Origin: a virus
DNA length: 21,296 bases
Reading direction: 5' to 3' (one strand)
Virus record (IMG/VR): IMGVR_UViG_3300030090_002684
Span: 1-21,296 of that record
The notes beneath the pieces are model-generated. The model was not told the DNA's origin, searched no databases, and saw only the letters and a list, made by a program, of their open reading frames with translations. Position 1 is the first letter of the stretch; each line of letters starts with the position of its first letter. Both the position numbers and the translations under genes were made by a program. Shown in pieces: positions 1 through 9,008 of the stretch.

Positions 1-3000
1 CCTTTGGTATCGGCGCTCGACATCTCGTATAAACTCATCGAATAGCTGGGGGTCTTGATAAACCTCAGTGCGCGTTTGATCGTTGCCCTTGAGAACTTCG
101 TTGATCAGCTTGCGAGGCAGCCCACCAGTCTTCTTTACCAGATTCTTTAGTTCATTTCGCCGCTCTACCCTTGCCTCATCGCCCAAGCCATCTGTGAACG
201 GCCTACCGATGGCTCTGTTCCACATACGCATCCACCAGATATCCATAGTCAACGGATCGTAGTTGCCTCGGATGTTCTGATAAAAGCCTTGGCCTATCTT
301 TGGCCCAAGGATGTAGCTGCCTTTAACAACTACATCAGCACCTTCTGCGCTGGGCACCTTGATAGCATCAAATCCAACTTCAGCATTGAAGTCATCAGCG
401 AAAGCAGAAAGCTCCCTGACCGTGAAGTCCTCATCTAGGAAGTCCCTGATGGCTTGGTTCTGACCGCTCTTGCTGAACTCATTGTGGAACTTAAACGCTT
501 CCAACATGGCGGCATTGCGCTCACCACCTTTGTTGAATTCTTTCGTAGTTTCTGGAAAGCGACCGTTCTTCATGTGATATCTAAAGATATCTGTCGCCAT
601 CTCGAAGTTATCCACAACTGCCTGCCCGTTTGACGTAACGGCAAGACCAAAATCAAACACCGCCTCTGTATCAGGCGACTGCATAATCTGCGGTTCGACA
701 AGTTGCATGACAGCCTTTGCTGCTTTTATCTTGCTGTCATACCAGCCAATCGCATTCGCATCGTTCTCTAGCGCCACCAGAGCCTCTGTGGCGAGCATGT
801 CTGACAATATGTCGATGTTCTCTGGAATGTATTCAAACGGCTCTGTGCGGCCTGTAGCGTTCTGCCAGCGGTCTTGTAAGAACTGTGCAGCCTCAACAAG
901 CGTTCTCTTCTGCTGCGGTTTGTAGGTGTTATCTTTCATCTGCTTCAACTCTTCCTGAGTCGGTAACAGATTCGTGTTAGTCATCCCGATAGAGGCAGCT
1001 TGACCTAAAGGACTGAGTGGGGCCGTTCTTGCAAAAGGCGTTTCTGGGACTTGTTCGATAACCCTTGAGACTTCTTCTTGATTAATTTGGGAGATGTTTC
1101 TAGCAACAATGCCTTTCGTACTAGATACATCAACTGGTTCTGCTAACTTTTCAGGGCCAATCATTTCGTAAAGAAACTTTGACTGCCCTGGCTTTATGTC
1201 AAACTTGCTTCCTTCTGGCACAAGATGTTGGTCTCTTGAGTCATCAAACTCCGCTTCGCCAACCTCAATAGGTTCCCCTACAGTGGCGTAGCCAACAAGC
1301 TTTGCAGGCCCAGAACCTGTTTCCACTATGCCAACACGCTTGCCAACATAAGGTCGAAGCGAGTCTTTATCGCGGCTCTCGTATTTCTTCTGACCGCTAA
1401 CGATTAAATCAGCATAATTTGTATCGCCATCAGTTCTAACATTGACACCCATCTCAACAGGCTCTGGCGCAACCACAGCCCTCCTGCTGAAGTCTGCCAT
1501 GCGAGGCTGACCCAAACGTCCCTCTTCCTCTGCTCCTGTCGTTGTTGAGGTGGGTGTTCTAACGGTGCCTGTAGGAGCATAAGAAGCCAGACCGGCCCGA
1601 CGCTCCGTTAGTTGTATTGTCCTGACATCGCGTGATCTGGCACCTATTCTGCCGGTGCTGATGTCCTGAATAATAGAATCGAATGATGTAAAGCCAGAGC
1701 CGTCCAAGGCGTTCTTTAGCTTCACCATGAACTGTCTGATTCTGTTTAGTAGTGCTCTTGGTTTTCCGGCAACAATCTTTGGATTAGCTCTTTGATCTCT
1801 TACTAACTCAGCAACAGCCTCTTCATTCTGCTGAACAGGGTTTAGTTCCTTGTAGTTTTCTCTGGCCCAATTGAGGTAGGTTTGATTGCCAGACTTCTTG
1901 AGTTCCTTCGCTTTCTTGCTAAGTAGATTCCATTCTTTCACCTTGAAGAGATCCATCATCCTCATGGCGTGAACGCTTTCATGGTTCAGCGTACTGATGA
2001 GAGCGGCCTCGACTTGCTCTTCAGTCATTGACGGATCTGTTTTCACCGCGTCAACAGACAAGAAGATCCTGTTGAGATCTGGCGAAAAGTATCCTTGACT
2101 TACTAGGCCAGCGGCTTTGCCCTCTGGATCAGCCTCCTCTTGGCGAACAAACGTGCGAGACCCTAGATCACCACCGACAACATCTTCTCGCGCAACCTCT
2201 TCGCCTGGTTGTCGCGGCCTGATGCCATAAACAACATTACCATCAGCGTCTCTTGATGATGATCGGAGAGCGTAGTCCACATTTACAGGGACATCTGAAA
2301 GGCCCAAGCCCTTCATCTCGCGCTCCATAGCTGCTCGAAAGCGATCTAGTGCAGCTTCATCTATGGGGGCAGGCGAAGGCAGTAGTGCGACTGGTGCCGT
2401 CTGCTCAGTAACACCTTGGGCTTGAACGTCTGAGATAACCTGATTGGCTGAGTCAAGATCAGTGATACCCGACTCTTCAGCCACTGTAACTGCGCTTGCA
2501 TTAGGGTCTCTTTGAAGGGTTTCGACGGCTTTCTTGAACTGATAGCCAGTGTATGGCTTGAGCTTGAATACAGGCAGCTTGGTTGGAGAATCGAATCTTG
2601 GCAGAGAGCGAAGCTTTTGCGCGAATAGCTTGAACTCACCCTCCGTCATCTGACTGAGGTTTGTATCTGGAGCAACCCCAGCAAAACGCTCAGCGAGATA
2701 CTTCAACTCTGGGGAGTCTATTGGCGATGTAATGTTTTTTGCGTCTAGTACGTTTTGCAGAAACTGCCTAGAGACAAACTTATCTCTGTAGACGGATTCA
2801 TCTACACGACCAATGCCTGTGTTCGCGTTAGCCTTGTCGGCAAATGCTTGAGCTTCGCCTGCATTCCTGCCAAATGGCACGATGCGAGGCATGTTTTTCT
2901 TTGGTCTGCCGGTTTCTAGATAGGCTTGTTTTTCTTGAGGATTTAGTTTTCTGCCTCGAACAACTTCGCCTGCGCTGCTGACCACAACATAGTTGGGCAC

Positions 3001-4770
3001 TGTAGCATTGCGCTTGCGCCTGTCTTCCACACGATAGCTTTCTGTCTCTGGCAGACCATTGACGCGAGTGTCTGTCAGATTAACTAGCTTGTCGCCTAGA
3101 ACATCTTTGGCTTCTTGTAACGTGAAATTGTTTGAGGCGGCTTTTCCGTCTAGAAGTCGTTGACGGTTGATCTTCTGTGATGCCGTCATTCTTGCTTCTT
3201 GACGCACCCCCGCACGAACATCTCGGATAACGTCTTCTAGCTTTTCGCCCTCGTAGAATCCTCTGTCAAATGTGGTTTCTGCGGCACTGTCTATCGCAGC
3301 GGATGTGAAGGTTTGTGCATCAGGGTCATTTGCCGCAAAGTTATAGCGTTGCAGGGTTTTCTTCTGGTCATCAGAATACATTTCTGGTGACGACTGAATG
3401 ACTGCGTCACCACCGTTGTAGACGGCGTCAACCTCCACTTGCTTATTGAGAGCAGACGCTAACGCCGCTGCGCGACCTTGGGTTTCTGATGGCTCTGCGT
3501 ATGTGTAACCCTCAGAATCGACTACTTGATAACGCTTGACTCCGTCTTGCCCGACAGGCTCGTCTCGAACACTGAAAGAAGAGTTAGCTGATGGGAAATA
3601 AATGCCCATTAACTGCTTGATTCCTGAAGCAGTTTCATCAACAGGCGCTTGTTCGCCTATAGGCAACTGGCCTATACGCTCTCTTACAACACGAAACCTT
3701 TCTTCTTCAGCGGTGGGCGCATTTTCGCGCTCTTGTCTTAACGTCTCTTGGAATGCTTGATCTAGCTCAAGGTCTGCTGACAGAGCCTCTGATCTTGCCT
3801 GTATGTTCTTTTCGTTTTGCTCTAGCTTGGCTTTTTCTTTCTCTAGCTGAGCATCGAAAGACGCTTTGTTTCTGCGTCCTGCTATAGCATTTACTACCAA
3901 GTCTGCGCCAGCACCAACTGCGCCACCGATAGTCAAATCGTCATACAAGTTGCCACCAAGCAACTCCAACTGCTCGTTGTAAACACCCTTTTCAATGGCA
4001 TTCTGGGCGATAGTTGCGCTGACTTCTTGAATAGCCTCTAGCGATCCGCTTCTCAAGGCAGATTTGAGTAGTTCCGTGGCACCGACAGGTAGCTTTTCTA
4101 GCGCATCTGGGTTCAGACGCTTGAGCAGTGTTGCTGGCAGTGCCAACTCGGATAAACCGACGAAGCCACCACTAACAATCGAGAGATCTTCTTGGTTTTC
4201 ACTGACATCTATACCGGCATCTCTTGCGGCCTGTATACGTTGAGCCTGATCACCAGCGCCAGCACCAGCGGCTAAGGTGCCACCAGCCACGGCTTCTGCT
4301 GCTCCCATACCACCTAGCGCGGCAACAGGTTTGCCAGCCAAACCAGCAAGCCTCAATGCTCCGGCAGGCGTAAAGAATGAAGCTAAAGAGCCTACACCTT
4401 CTCCGAACTTCGTTAGCCAGGTATCTTGATAGGCTTGATCAGCACCCAAGTACTCATCGATTGCCTTTCTACCCTCGCGTGAAGCAGCGACAAGGGCATT
4501 GTCATCACCACTATCAATGACATCTTCCAGACCAACAACGTTTGTAGCTGCGTCAGCAAGCTCTGCTAGACCCTCGCCAGCAGACAAGAAGGTGTTTGCA
4601 AACCCTCGAGGTATGGCCTTGAGTGTTTCTCCCGCTTGACCGAGTGCAGTACGCTCATCAGCGAACTGATCAACACCAAGAACCTCATTGACCGCTCTCT
4701 GGATTACGTCATCGTCAGTTCCATCAGGAAACTGTAATGTGCGCCCATCAGGGAGTTTCGCTCGAATCAT
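1..4770 (-). CDS. Giant polyvalent-type phage protein with metallopeptidase and ASCH-like domains (3' end outside window)
   Basis: The frame is open for 1590 codons from ATG at 4770 to the left edge, so the C-terminus is missing. Residues 1-35 contain KLPDGRTLQFPDGT followed by VIQRAV, an N-terminal motif I recall from large phage internal proteins. A Gly/Ala-rich, possibly membrane-active stretch lies at about 120-175 and a coiled coil at about 300-375. Residues 930-934 are HESVH (HExxH zinc-peptidase motif), and EEAVAE at 983-988 could give the third metal ligand. About 1006-1043 is a basic/hydrophobic helix region of the kind that often follows such peptidases. About 1107-1210 looks like an ASCH domain, with GQKKYESR at 1126-1133. 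Near 1489-1517, GPKIGQGFYQN and DIWWMRMW match a domain I recall from phage polyvalent proteins. It is probably packaged and injected to act in the host (inference). Its ATG shares one base with the upstream TAA (TAATG), which suggests coupled translation. Confidence 0.5.
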   Translation of the reverse strand, partial: MIRAKLPDGRTLQFPDGTDDDVIQRAVNEVLGVDQFADERTALGQAGETLKAIPRGFANTFLSAGEGLAELADAATNVVGLEDVIDSGDDNALVAASREGRKAIDEYLGADQAYQDTWLTKFGEGVGSLASFFTPAGALRLAGLAGKPVAALGGMGAAEAVAGGTLAAGAGAGDQAQRIQAARDAGIDVSENQEDLSIVSGGFVGLSELALPATLLKRLNPDALEKLPVGATELLKSALRSGSLEAIQEVSATIAQNAIEKGVYNEQLELLGGNLYDDLTIGGAVGAGADLVVNAIAGRRNKASFDAQLEKEKAKLEQNEKNIQARSEALSADLELDQAFQETLRQERENAPTAEEERFRVVRERIGQLPIGEQAPVDETASGIKQLMGIYFPSANSSFSVRDEPVGQDGVKRYQVVDSEGYTYAEPSETQGRAAALASALNKQVEVDAVYNGGDAVIQSSPEMYSDDQKKTLQRYNFAANDPDAQTFTSAAIDSAAETTFDRGFYEGEKLEDVIRDVRAGVRQEARMTASQKINRQRLLDGKAASNNFTLQEAKDVLGDKLVNLTDTRVNGLPETESYRVEDRRKRNATVPNYVVVSSAGEVVRGRKLNPQEKQAYLETGRPKKNMPRIVPFGRNAGEAQAFADKANANTGIGRVDESVYRDKFVSRQFLQNVLDAKNITSPIDSPELKYLAERFAGVAPDTNLSQMTEGEFKLFAQKLRSLPRFDSPTKLPVFKLKPYTGYQFKKAVETLQRDPNASAVTVAEESGITDLDSANQVISDVQAQGVTEQTAPVALLPSPAPIDEAALDRFRAAMEREMKGLGLSDVPVNVDYALRSSSRDADGNVVYGIRPRQPGEEVAREDVVGGDLGSRTFVRQEEADPEGKAAGLVSQGYFSPDLNRIFLSVDAVKTDPSMTEEQVEAALISTLNHESVHAMRMMDLFKVKEWNLLSKKAKELKKSGNQTYLNWARENYKELNPVQQNEEAVAELVRDQRANPKIVAGKPRALLNRIRQFMVKLKNALDGSGFTSFDSIIQDISTGRIGARSRDVRTIQLTERRAGLASYAPTGTVRTPTSTTTGAEEEGRLGQPRMADFSRRAVVAPEPVEMGVNVRTDGDTNYADLIVSGQKKYESRDKDSLRPYVGKRVGIVETGSGPAKLVGYATVGEPIEVGEAEFDDSRDQHLVPEGSKFDIKPGQSKFLYEMIGPEKLAEPVDVSSTKGIVARNISQINQEEVSRVIEQVPETPFARTAPLSPLGQAASIGMTNTNLLPTQEELKQMKDNTYKPQQKRTLVEAAQFLQDRWQNATGRTEPFEYIPENIDILSDMLATEALVALENDANAIGWYDSKIKAAKAVMQLVEPQIMQSPDTEAVFDFGLAVTSNGQAVVDNFEMATDIFRYHMKNGRFPETTKEFNKGGERNAAMLEAFKFHNEFSKSGQNQAIRDFLDEDFTVRELSAFADDFNAEVGFDAIKVPSAEGADVVVKGSYILGPKIGQGFYQNIRGNYDPLTMDIWWMRMWNRAIGRPFTDGLGDEARVERRNELKNLVKKTGGLPRKLINEVLKGNDQTRTEVYQDPQLFDEFIRDVERRYQR

Positions 4771-7301
4771 TAGATTCGATTGCCTTCTCTATCGAAAGAT
4801 ATTACCTGATCATCAGATTCTTCTTCCTGATTTTCATCCTCTGTTAGATCCGCTACAGATATTTGTAAAGTCCTAGCTGCCTTTCTAAGCAATATGTCTT
4901 GTATGTTACTAATTGCCTCATCTGACTTGCCTGCAAGGCCCATGTCACGCATTGAGTCTGTTACAAAGTCAAGCGCGGCTCTTCTGTTCAACGCATCTTG
5001 AGACTTGAACTGCTGATCACGATATCTATCTGTCGAGGCCAGAGAGGCCAACTTAGATTCGAGAGCTAGATCGAAGTTTAATATTGTTTGCTCAGACTTA
5101 TTGACCGCAACGCCAAGCTTGTTGAGCGTATCAATCTCAAATCTCATTGCGTCTATCTGGTCTTGCTCTTTCTTGACTTGATTAGCAAACGCAGCGTCTA
5201 TTTGGGATTTTTCTAGTCCCATTTGTATGGCTTGCTGACGCGCCTGCAAAGCCCTCCTCTGTGCGTTGCTAGTGGCAACCGCTTTGCCTGCATCAGAAAG
5301 CCCTGCGCCGAGATCACCCCTAGCAATTCCTGCTCCCAACGCTATCAGTGCTTGAGCGCCTCGCTCACTCTTTATTTCATCTAGCTGAGACTCCATCTGC
5401 TCTTGATACTTAGAGGCGAGACCCTCATAGGAAAGTTCTGGCCTTTCCCTAGTTCTAAGCATTTCAGCAAAAGACAATCCTCTAGCCGCCTCTTGCCCTG
5501 CAAAACCCACGTCACCCGCTGCAATTTGGCGTTGTCTGCCTCTCAGAGCCTCGAACTCTGGATATGGAGACCCAGTGCCCTGAACGGATTTTCCAGCAGT
5601 ACCTCCTCTGCTGGTGTCCTTTTCGTCTACCGTGGTAGATCTGTCTGAAAGGCTTGAGGATGTATCTCTAGTAAGGGCGGTTTCAACAACCTCTGGATCG
5701 GTCGCGGAGCCTGTTAACAACCCTCTTCCGCCATCAGTTTGCACTGCACTTGACTGATTGTTAGCTATATCAATCAGTTCTTCAAAATTACCAATAGCTG
5801 CACTAGGTTCTCTGTCTCGTCTTGCTTGAGATTCTTCCGCTAATCTGCGTCTAGCTATAATTTCCGACTTTGTGCCTTCAGGAATTAAGGGTAGTAACGG
5901 TGCGTTTTCTTGTGCTTCACGAATTCTTTCCATGGATGCAAGCATAGCTTGTCTTCTGGGGCTGTCGTTTGTTGACTGAATAAAATCTCCAACGGCAGAG
6001 CTGGGTTCTCTACCACGCCTAGCTTCAGATCCGGCGATCAATTGTTCTATCAACGCATTATCTTGTGGCACTGGCGCATCAAACGTGCCCACCGCTGCGC
6101 CCGGTTCAGTCCCACGTCGCGCTTGGGATTCTGCAATAAGTTGTGCTGCTAGATCAGGAGTATCAACCGCTGGTGGTGCGCTAACGGGAGCAGATCCATC
6201 CACGCTAGAAGGTGCTGGCATATCAGAACCAAAGAGATTGCCGACACTCCTACCACCTGTAGCTGGCGGTGGTGCGAGAGCTTGGTTAATCAAATCGGCA
6301 ACATTGGTGCCGCCACCTGTTGGGGTTTGCGCCAATATCTCCTCTGCAACTCTCGGACTAGGAGCAGCGCCACTAACGTTTGATAACGCTGGCATGTCCG
6401 AGCCTAGCAAGTTACCCACACTACGACTTCCTGTTGCCGAAGGCGGTGCAAGAGCGGCGTTGATTGTTTGCCTGTATGACGCAAAGTCTGGCATTGTGAA
6501 TTCTGGCAAATCAAAATCTGCTTGAGCAGCAGGAGTTGATGGGGTGCCTCTCAAAGCTTGTATCTGAGCTTGCAAGGCGTCTGCCGTACCCTCTGGGGCA
6601 CTACCTATCCCTCTTTGTGAAGGTGCAGGTCTTTCGACAGGGACGTTTGGTAGCGTCTGAGATTGTGCCATTTCTCTTGTCGTTACGCCAACTCGTGGCG
6701 ACAGCAGATCATCTGTGGTTCTTGGCGTAGCAAATTCCAATCCGTATGGAACTTTTCCTTCCTGCCTTGCGAAAATGTCAGCATATGCATCTTGACTGTA
6801 AGCATCAGGCTGCATCGTTGCTTCCATAGTGCCTATTGTCGGCAAACCAAGTTGGGCCATACGCTCCTCATTAAGCCCTAGCCTACGAATCTCTTGCGCG
6901 ATCTGCTCATCAGTCAAGCCTTGCGCTCTTAATTCTGCAAGTCTTGGGTCATCAAGGAAGGGTGTCATACGGCCTTCCGCCATTTGAATTGGCGGTGGCA
7001 TGGGCGACTGCTGCATTTCCATTTGAGAAGGCATGGGTTGCTGCATGCCCATCATCGCTGGTTGCATTTGTGGATCTTGCGGCACCATCGAAGCAATCCC
7101 TTGTTGCAATACTTGATCCTTCACAGTGCCTTGAGGTTGCTGCTGCTGTCTTTCAGCAAAACGTTGTCGCATGTCTGAACGTCTTTGAATCTCAGACACA
7201 ACCAGAAACTGCGGCACTTGCCCAGTAGGCATCTCAGCCTCTTGTTGCAACCGATCATCGGGCAACCCTTTCACCATGTCTTCGACTTCAAGTATATTCA
7301 T
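4770..7301 (-). CDS. Probable internal virion protein, 843 residues, with two internal repeat families
   Basis: No enzymatic motif is visible. The N-terminus (MNILEVEDMVKGLPDDRL, then QVPQFLVVSEIQRR) resembles that of proteins I recall from marine phages, next to the giant polyvalent gene. Residues 45-110 are Gln/Met/Pro-rich. Residues 230-510 are low complexity and hold two repeat families: a 35-residue unit at 280-314 and 338-372, and a 20-residue unit at 388-407, 421-440 and 487-506. The last third (about 580-800) is helical and coiled-coil-like, with a Gly-rich patch (ALIALGAGIARGDLGAGL). The tail is acidic (DENQEEESDD). It begins 6 bases after the TAG of the 566-residue protein with no strong ribosome binding site, so reinitiation is plausible. 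It is likely an ejected or scaffold-like protein. The repeat region may be flexible. Confidence 0.75.
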   Translation of the reverse strand: MNILEVEDMVKGLPDDRLQQEAEMPTGQVPQFLVVSEIQRRSDMRQRFAERQQQQPQGTVKDQVLQQGIASMVPQDPQMQPAMMGMQQPMPSQMEMQQSPMPPPIQMAEGRMTPFLDDPRLAELRAQGLTDEQIAQEIRRLGLNEERMAQLGLPTIGTMEATMQPDAYSQDAYADIFARQEGKVPYGLEFATPRTTDDLLSPRVGVTTREMAQSQTLPNVPVERPAPSQRGIGSAPEGTADALQAQIQALRGTPSTPAAQADFDLPEFTMPDFASYRQTINAALAPPSATGSRSVGNLLGSDMPALSNVSGAAPSPRVAEEILAQTPTGGGTNVADLINQALAPPPATGGRSVGNLFGSDMPAPSSVDGSAPVSAPPAVDTPDLAAQLIAESQARRGTEPGAAVGTFDAPVPQDNALIEQLIAGSEARRGREPSSAVGDFIQSTNDSPRRQAMLASMERIREAQENAPLLPLIPEGTKSEIIARRRLAEESQARRDREPSAAIGNFEELIDIANNQSSAVQTDGGRGLLTGSATDPEVVETALTRDTSSSLSDRSTTVDEKDTSRGGTAGKSVQGTGSPYPEFEALRGRQRQIAAGDVGFAGQEAARGLSFAEMLRTRERPELSYEGLASKYQEQMESQLDEIKSERGAQALIALGAGIARGDLGAGLSDAGKAVATSNAQRRALQARQQAIQMGLEKSQIDAAFANQVKKEQDQIDAMRFEIDTLNKLGVAVNKSEQTILNFDLALESKLASLASTDRYRDQQFKSQDALNRRAALDFVTDSMRDMGLAGKSDEAISNIQDILLRKAARTLQISVADLTEDENQEEESDDQVISFDREGNRI
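5784..6464 (-). repeat. Two interleaved repeat families in the 843-residue protein
   Basis: Family A (35 residues; core RSVGNLLGSDMPA or RSVGNLFGSDMPA) occurs at 6360-6464 and 6186-6290. Family B (20 residues; core ESQARRGTEPGAAVG and variants) occurs at 6081-6140, 5982-6041 and 5784-5843. Spacing is irregular, and the linkers are Pro/Ala-rich. Confidence 0.8.
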
Positions 7302-7307
7302 GTACCG

Positions 7308-9008
7308 CTACCGAGTTGCGTTATAAAGACCAACACCACCAATACCAGCGCCCAACAGTCTTTCTGTCTGACTTGGGCCACCGAATGTGGTGGTTTGTTG
7401 TCCCGGAGTGACAGGTAATCCTTGCAATAACTGACTGAAGAAAGCCAATTGCTCTCGTGGGAACGCCTGCTGACGCAAGAAATCTTGGTAACCGATATCA
7501 AGACCTCTTTGAGTGAGTTCCCTTTCGATTTGACCAGCCGCTTGCAAGTTCCGCAGACGCTCAATAGCCATCCTCTGTTCATCAGTTCCTAGTCTGCCTA
7601 ATAGCCCAGCAGCTTCGAGACGCTGCGCCTGAGTTGCCCGATCTGCATCAAGACCCGCAAATCCAAGCCTAGCCCTAGTCTCTTCGAGCGCAGCATTTTC
7701 TTGTCTTGCCCTCATTCGTGCTTCGTTCTCGGCTTGTAATGCTCGCTCTTGGATCTCGGCGGCACTTAGTCCAAGCCTAGCCGCCTCTTGCTCTGCTCTT
7801 TGTCTAGCCTCAAATACAGCACGTTCTTCTTGTTGTTGAGCTAATCTGAGTTGTTCGTTCTGTGCAAACTGCTCCTGACTAAATCTCTCTTGAGCTTGTC
7901 TTGCGGCATCCTCTTGCTGCTGTGCATTGAGACCTAGCTCTGCCGCTCGTTGCCTCGCCTGTTCGCCAGCCTCGAATGCTGCTTGGTTGAGCTTTTGCTC
8001 TAACGCTCTACCTTGTTCTGTCTGCGCGAAAGCATCTTGCCTGAACTTCTCTTGTGCTTGTTGCCCAGCTTGCTCCTGCTGCTGAGCTGTCAAGCCGAGT
8101 TCTGCGGCTCTTTGCTTGGCCTGCTCACCAGCCTGAAACGCGCCCTGCTCGAATGTCTCTTGCTGTATACGGGCAGCGCGATCAGCCTCGAAAGCCTTTT
8201 GAGCTTGCTCGAATGCTGCTTGACCGCCTCTGGCCTGTATGTCTTGAAGCTGCTCTGCAAGGTTCTTTTCTCTTTCAGATTGCATGATGGCTTCTCGGTA
8301 TCCGCCAAGGCCACCAGCTTGTGCTGCTTGCTGCTCAATCGCAGATCCCTGTATCTCAGATTGCTTTCTTGCCTCACGCTTTTCAATATCCGTCACCAGT
8401 TGCTGGTACGGATTCATATATTTTTCTAGTGTTTCTGCATCTGCAATGGTGCCTGGTCTAAAGCCAGATTGCCGCACAGAAGCTTCATATCCTGGATCAA
8501 CCTCTGAGGCTTCAAATCGACTGCGTAAGGTTCTCGCTCGATAATCTTGATCTAGATCACCAGCTTCATACCCTGGATCAAAGCGACCTGCTTGGTAATC
8601 GACACCTCTCTGACCCGCTTGGAACCCTTGACCTAAATCACCAGCTCGGTAAGAGCTACCAATCCTGCTCGCTTCATACTCAGATCTTTGCATTTCGGGT
8701 GAGAAGGATCGGGCGATGTCCATACCGCTGCCGATGTCTTGATAGCCAACTTGAGTGGCAATATCTGTAGCAGTCCTCATCTGTTGTGGAGCGCCAGCGG
8801 CAGCCATCTCTTGGAAGCCCTGCATTCCTGCCCGTTCAGCACCTGTAAAATCAGCTAGTCGCTGACCAGGGAAAGCCTCATAGGGTCGAGTGCTTTCAAA
8901 TACTGTTCTCTTGAGCATGTCCTCATAGTAGGGACGCGCATATTCTGGAAGATTTGTTTGGGTTACGACGCTTTCTTGTACGCCGCCACCACCACCACCT
9001 TTACTCAT
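7308..9008 (-). CDS. Coiled-coil internal virion protein, 566 residues, Gly-rich N-terminus
   Basis: The start is ATG at 9008 with a good ribosome binding site (AAAGGAGT at 9016-9023). It overlaps the upstream gene by 8 bases. The N-terminus is MSKGGGGGG, followed by an LPEYARPYYEDML segment I recall from marine-phage structural proteins. Residues 111-191 are nine tandem nonapeptides led by an aromatic residue (pattern [YF]xA[GS]). Residues about 200-460 are a long Glu/Gln/Ala/Arg-rich helical region with three 54-residue repeats starting at 294, 348 and 402. The C-terminus (ERLLGAGIGGVGLYNATR) is Gly-rich and hydrophobic. I see no catalytic motif. Its place among large low-complexity proteins upstream of the giant protein suggests a virion or ejection component, possibly a rod or a DNA-associated filament. 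This is inference. The coding call itself is firm. Confidence 0.8.
   Translation of the reverse strand: MSKGGGGGGVQESVVTQTNLPEYARPYYEDMLKRTVFESTRPYEAFPGQRLADFTGAERAGMQGFQEMAAAGAPQQMRTATDIATQVGYQDIGSGMDIARSFSPEMQRSEYEASRIGSSYRAGDLGQGFQAGQRGVDYQAGRFDPGYEAGDLDQDYRARTLRSRFEASEVDPGYEASVRQSGFRPGTIADAETLEKYMNPYQQLVTDIEKREARKQSEIQGSAIEQQAAQAGGLGGYREAIMQSEREKNLAEQLQDIQARGGQAAFEQAQKAFEADRAARIQQETFEQGAFQAGEQAKQRAAELGLTAQQQEQAGQQAQEKFRQDAFAQTEQGRALEQKLNQAAFEAGEQARQRAAELGLNAQQQEDAARQAQERFSQEQFAQNEQLRLAQQQEERAVFEARQRAEQEAARLGLSAAEIQERALQAENEARMRARQENAALEETRARLGFAGLDADRATQAQRLEAAGLLGRLGTDEQRMAIERLRNLQAAGQIERELTQRGLDIGYQDFLRQQAFPREQLAFFSQLLQGLPVTPGQQTTTFGGPSQTERLLGAGIGGVGLYNATR
7650..8129 (-). repeat. 54-residue (162-bp) helical tandem repeat in the 566-residue protein
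   Basis: Units begin at residues 294 (GEQAKQRAAELGL), 348 (GEQARQRAAELGL) and 402 (RQRAEQEAARLGL), each followed by AQQQE or AAEIQE. The third is more diverged. The unit is Glu/Gln/Ala-rich and should form an extended coiled-coil rod. Confidence 0.8.
8436..8678 (-). repeat. Nonapeptide (27-bp) tandem repeat, nine copies
   Basis: Residues 111-191 of the 566-residue protein split into nine units of nine residues. Examples are YEASRIGSS, YRAGDLGQG, FQAGQRGVD, YQAGRFDPG, YEAGDLDQD, FEASEVDPG and YEASVRQSG. The first position is always Tyr or Phe and the third is Ala in eight of nine. The fourth is usually Gly or Ser. Codons vary between units. Confidence 0.85.

Noticed and set aside
2361-2639. 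92-residue minus-strand frame
   Set aside because: It lies in another frame within the giant gene, whose own frame is open throughout and has recognisable domains.
6085-6525. 146-residue open frame on the plus strand
   Set aside because: It is the antisense shadow of the A/B repeats of the 843-residue gene. Its own repeats mirror that gene, and no ribosome binding site or operon context supports it.
7298-7582. 94-residue minus-strand frame spanning a gene junction
   Set aside because: It covers the end of the 566-residue gene in another frame and has a Ser/Val/Cys-rich shadow composition.
8013-8429. 138-residue Leu/Cys-rich plus-strand frame
   Set aside because: It lies opposite the Gln/Glu-rich coiled coil. 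Leu and Cys runs are what the complement of CAG/GAG/GCA codons gives.
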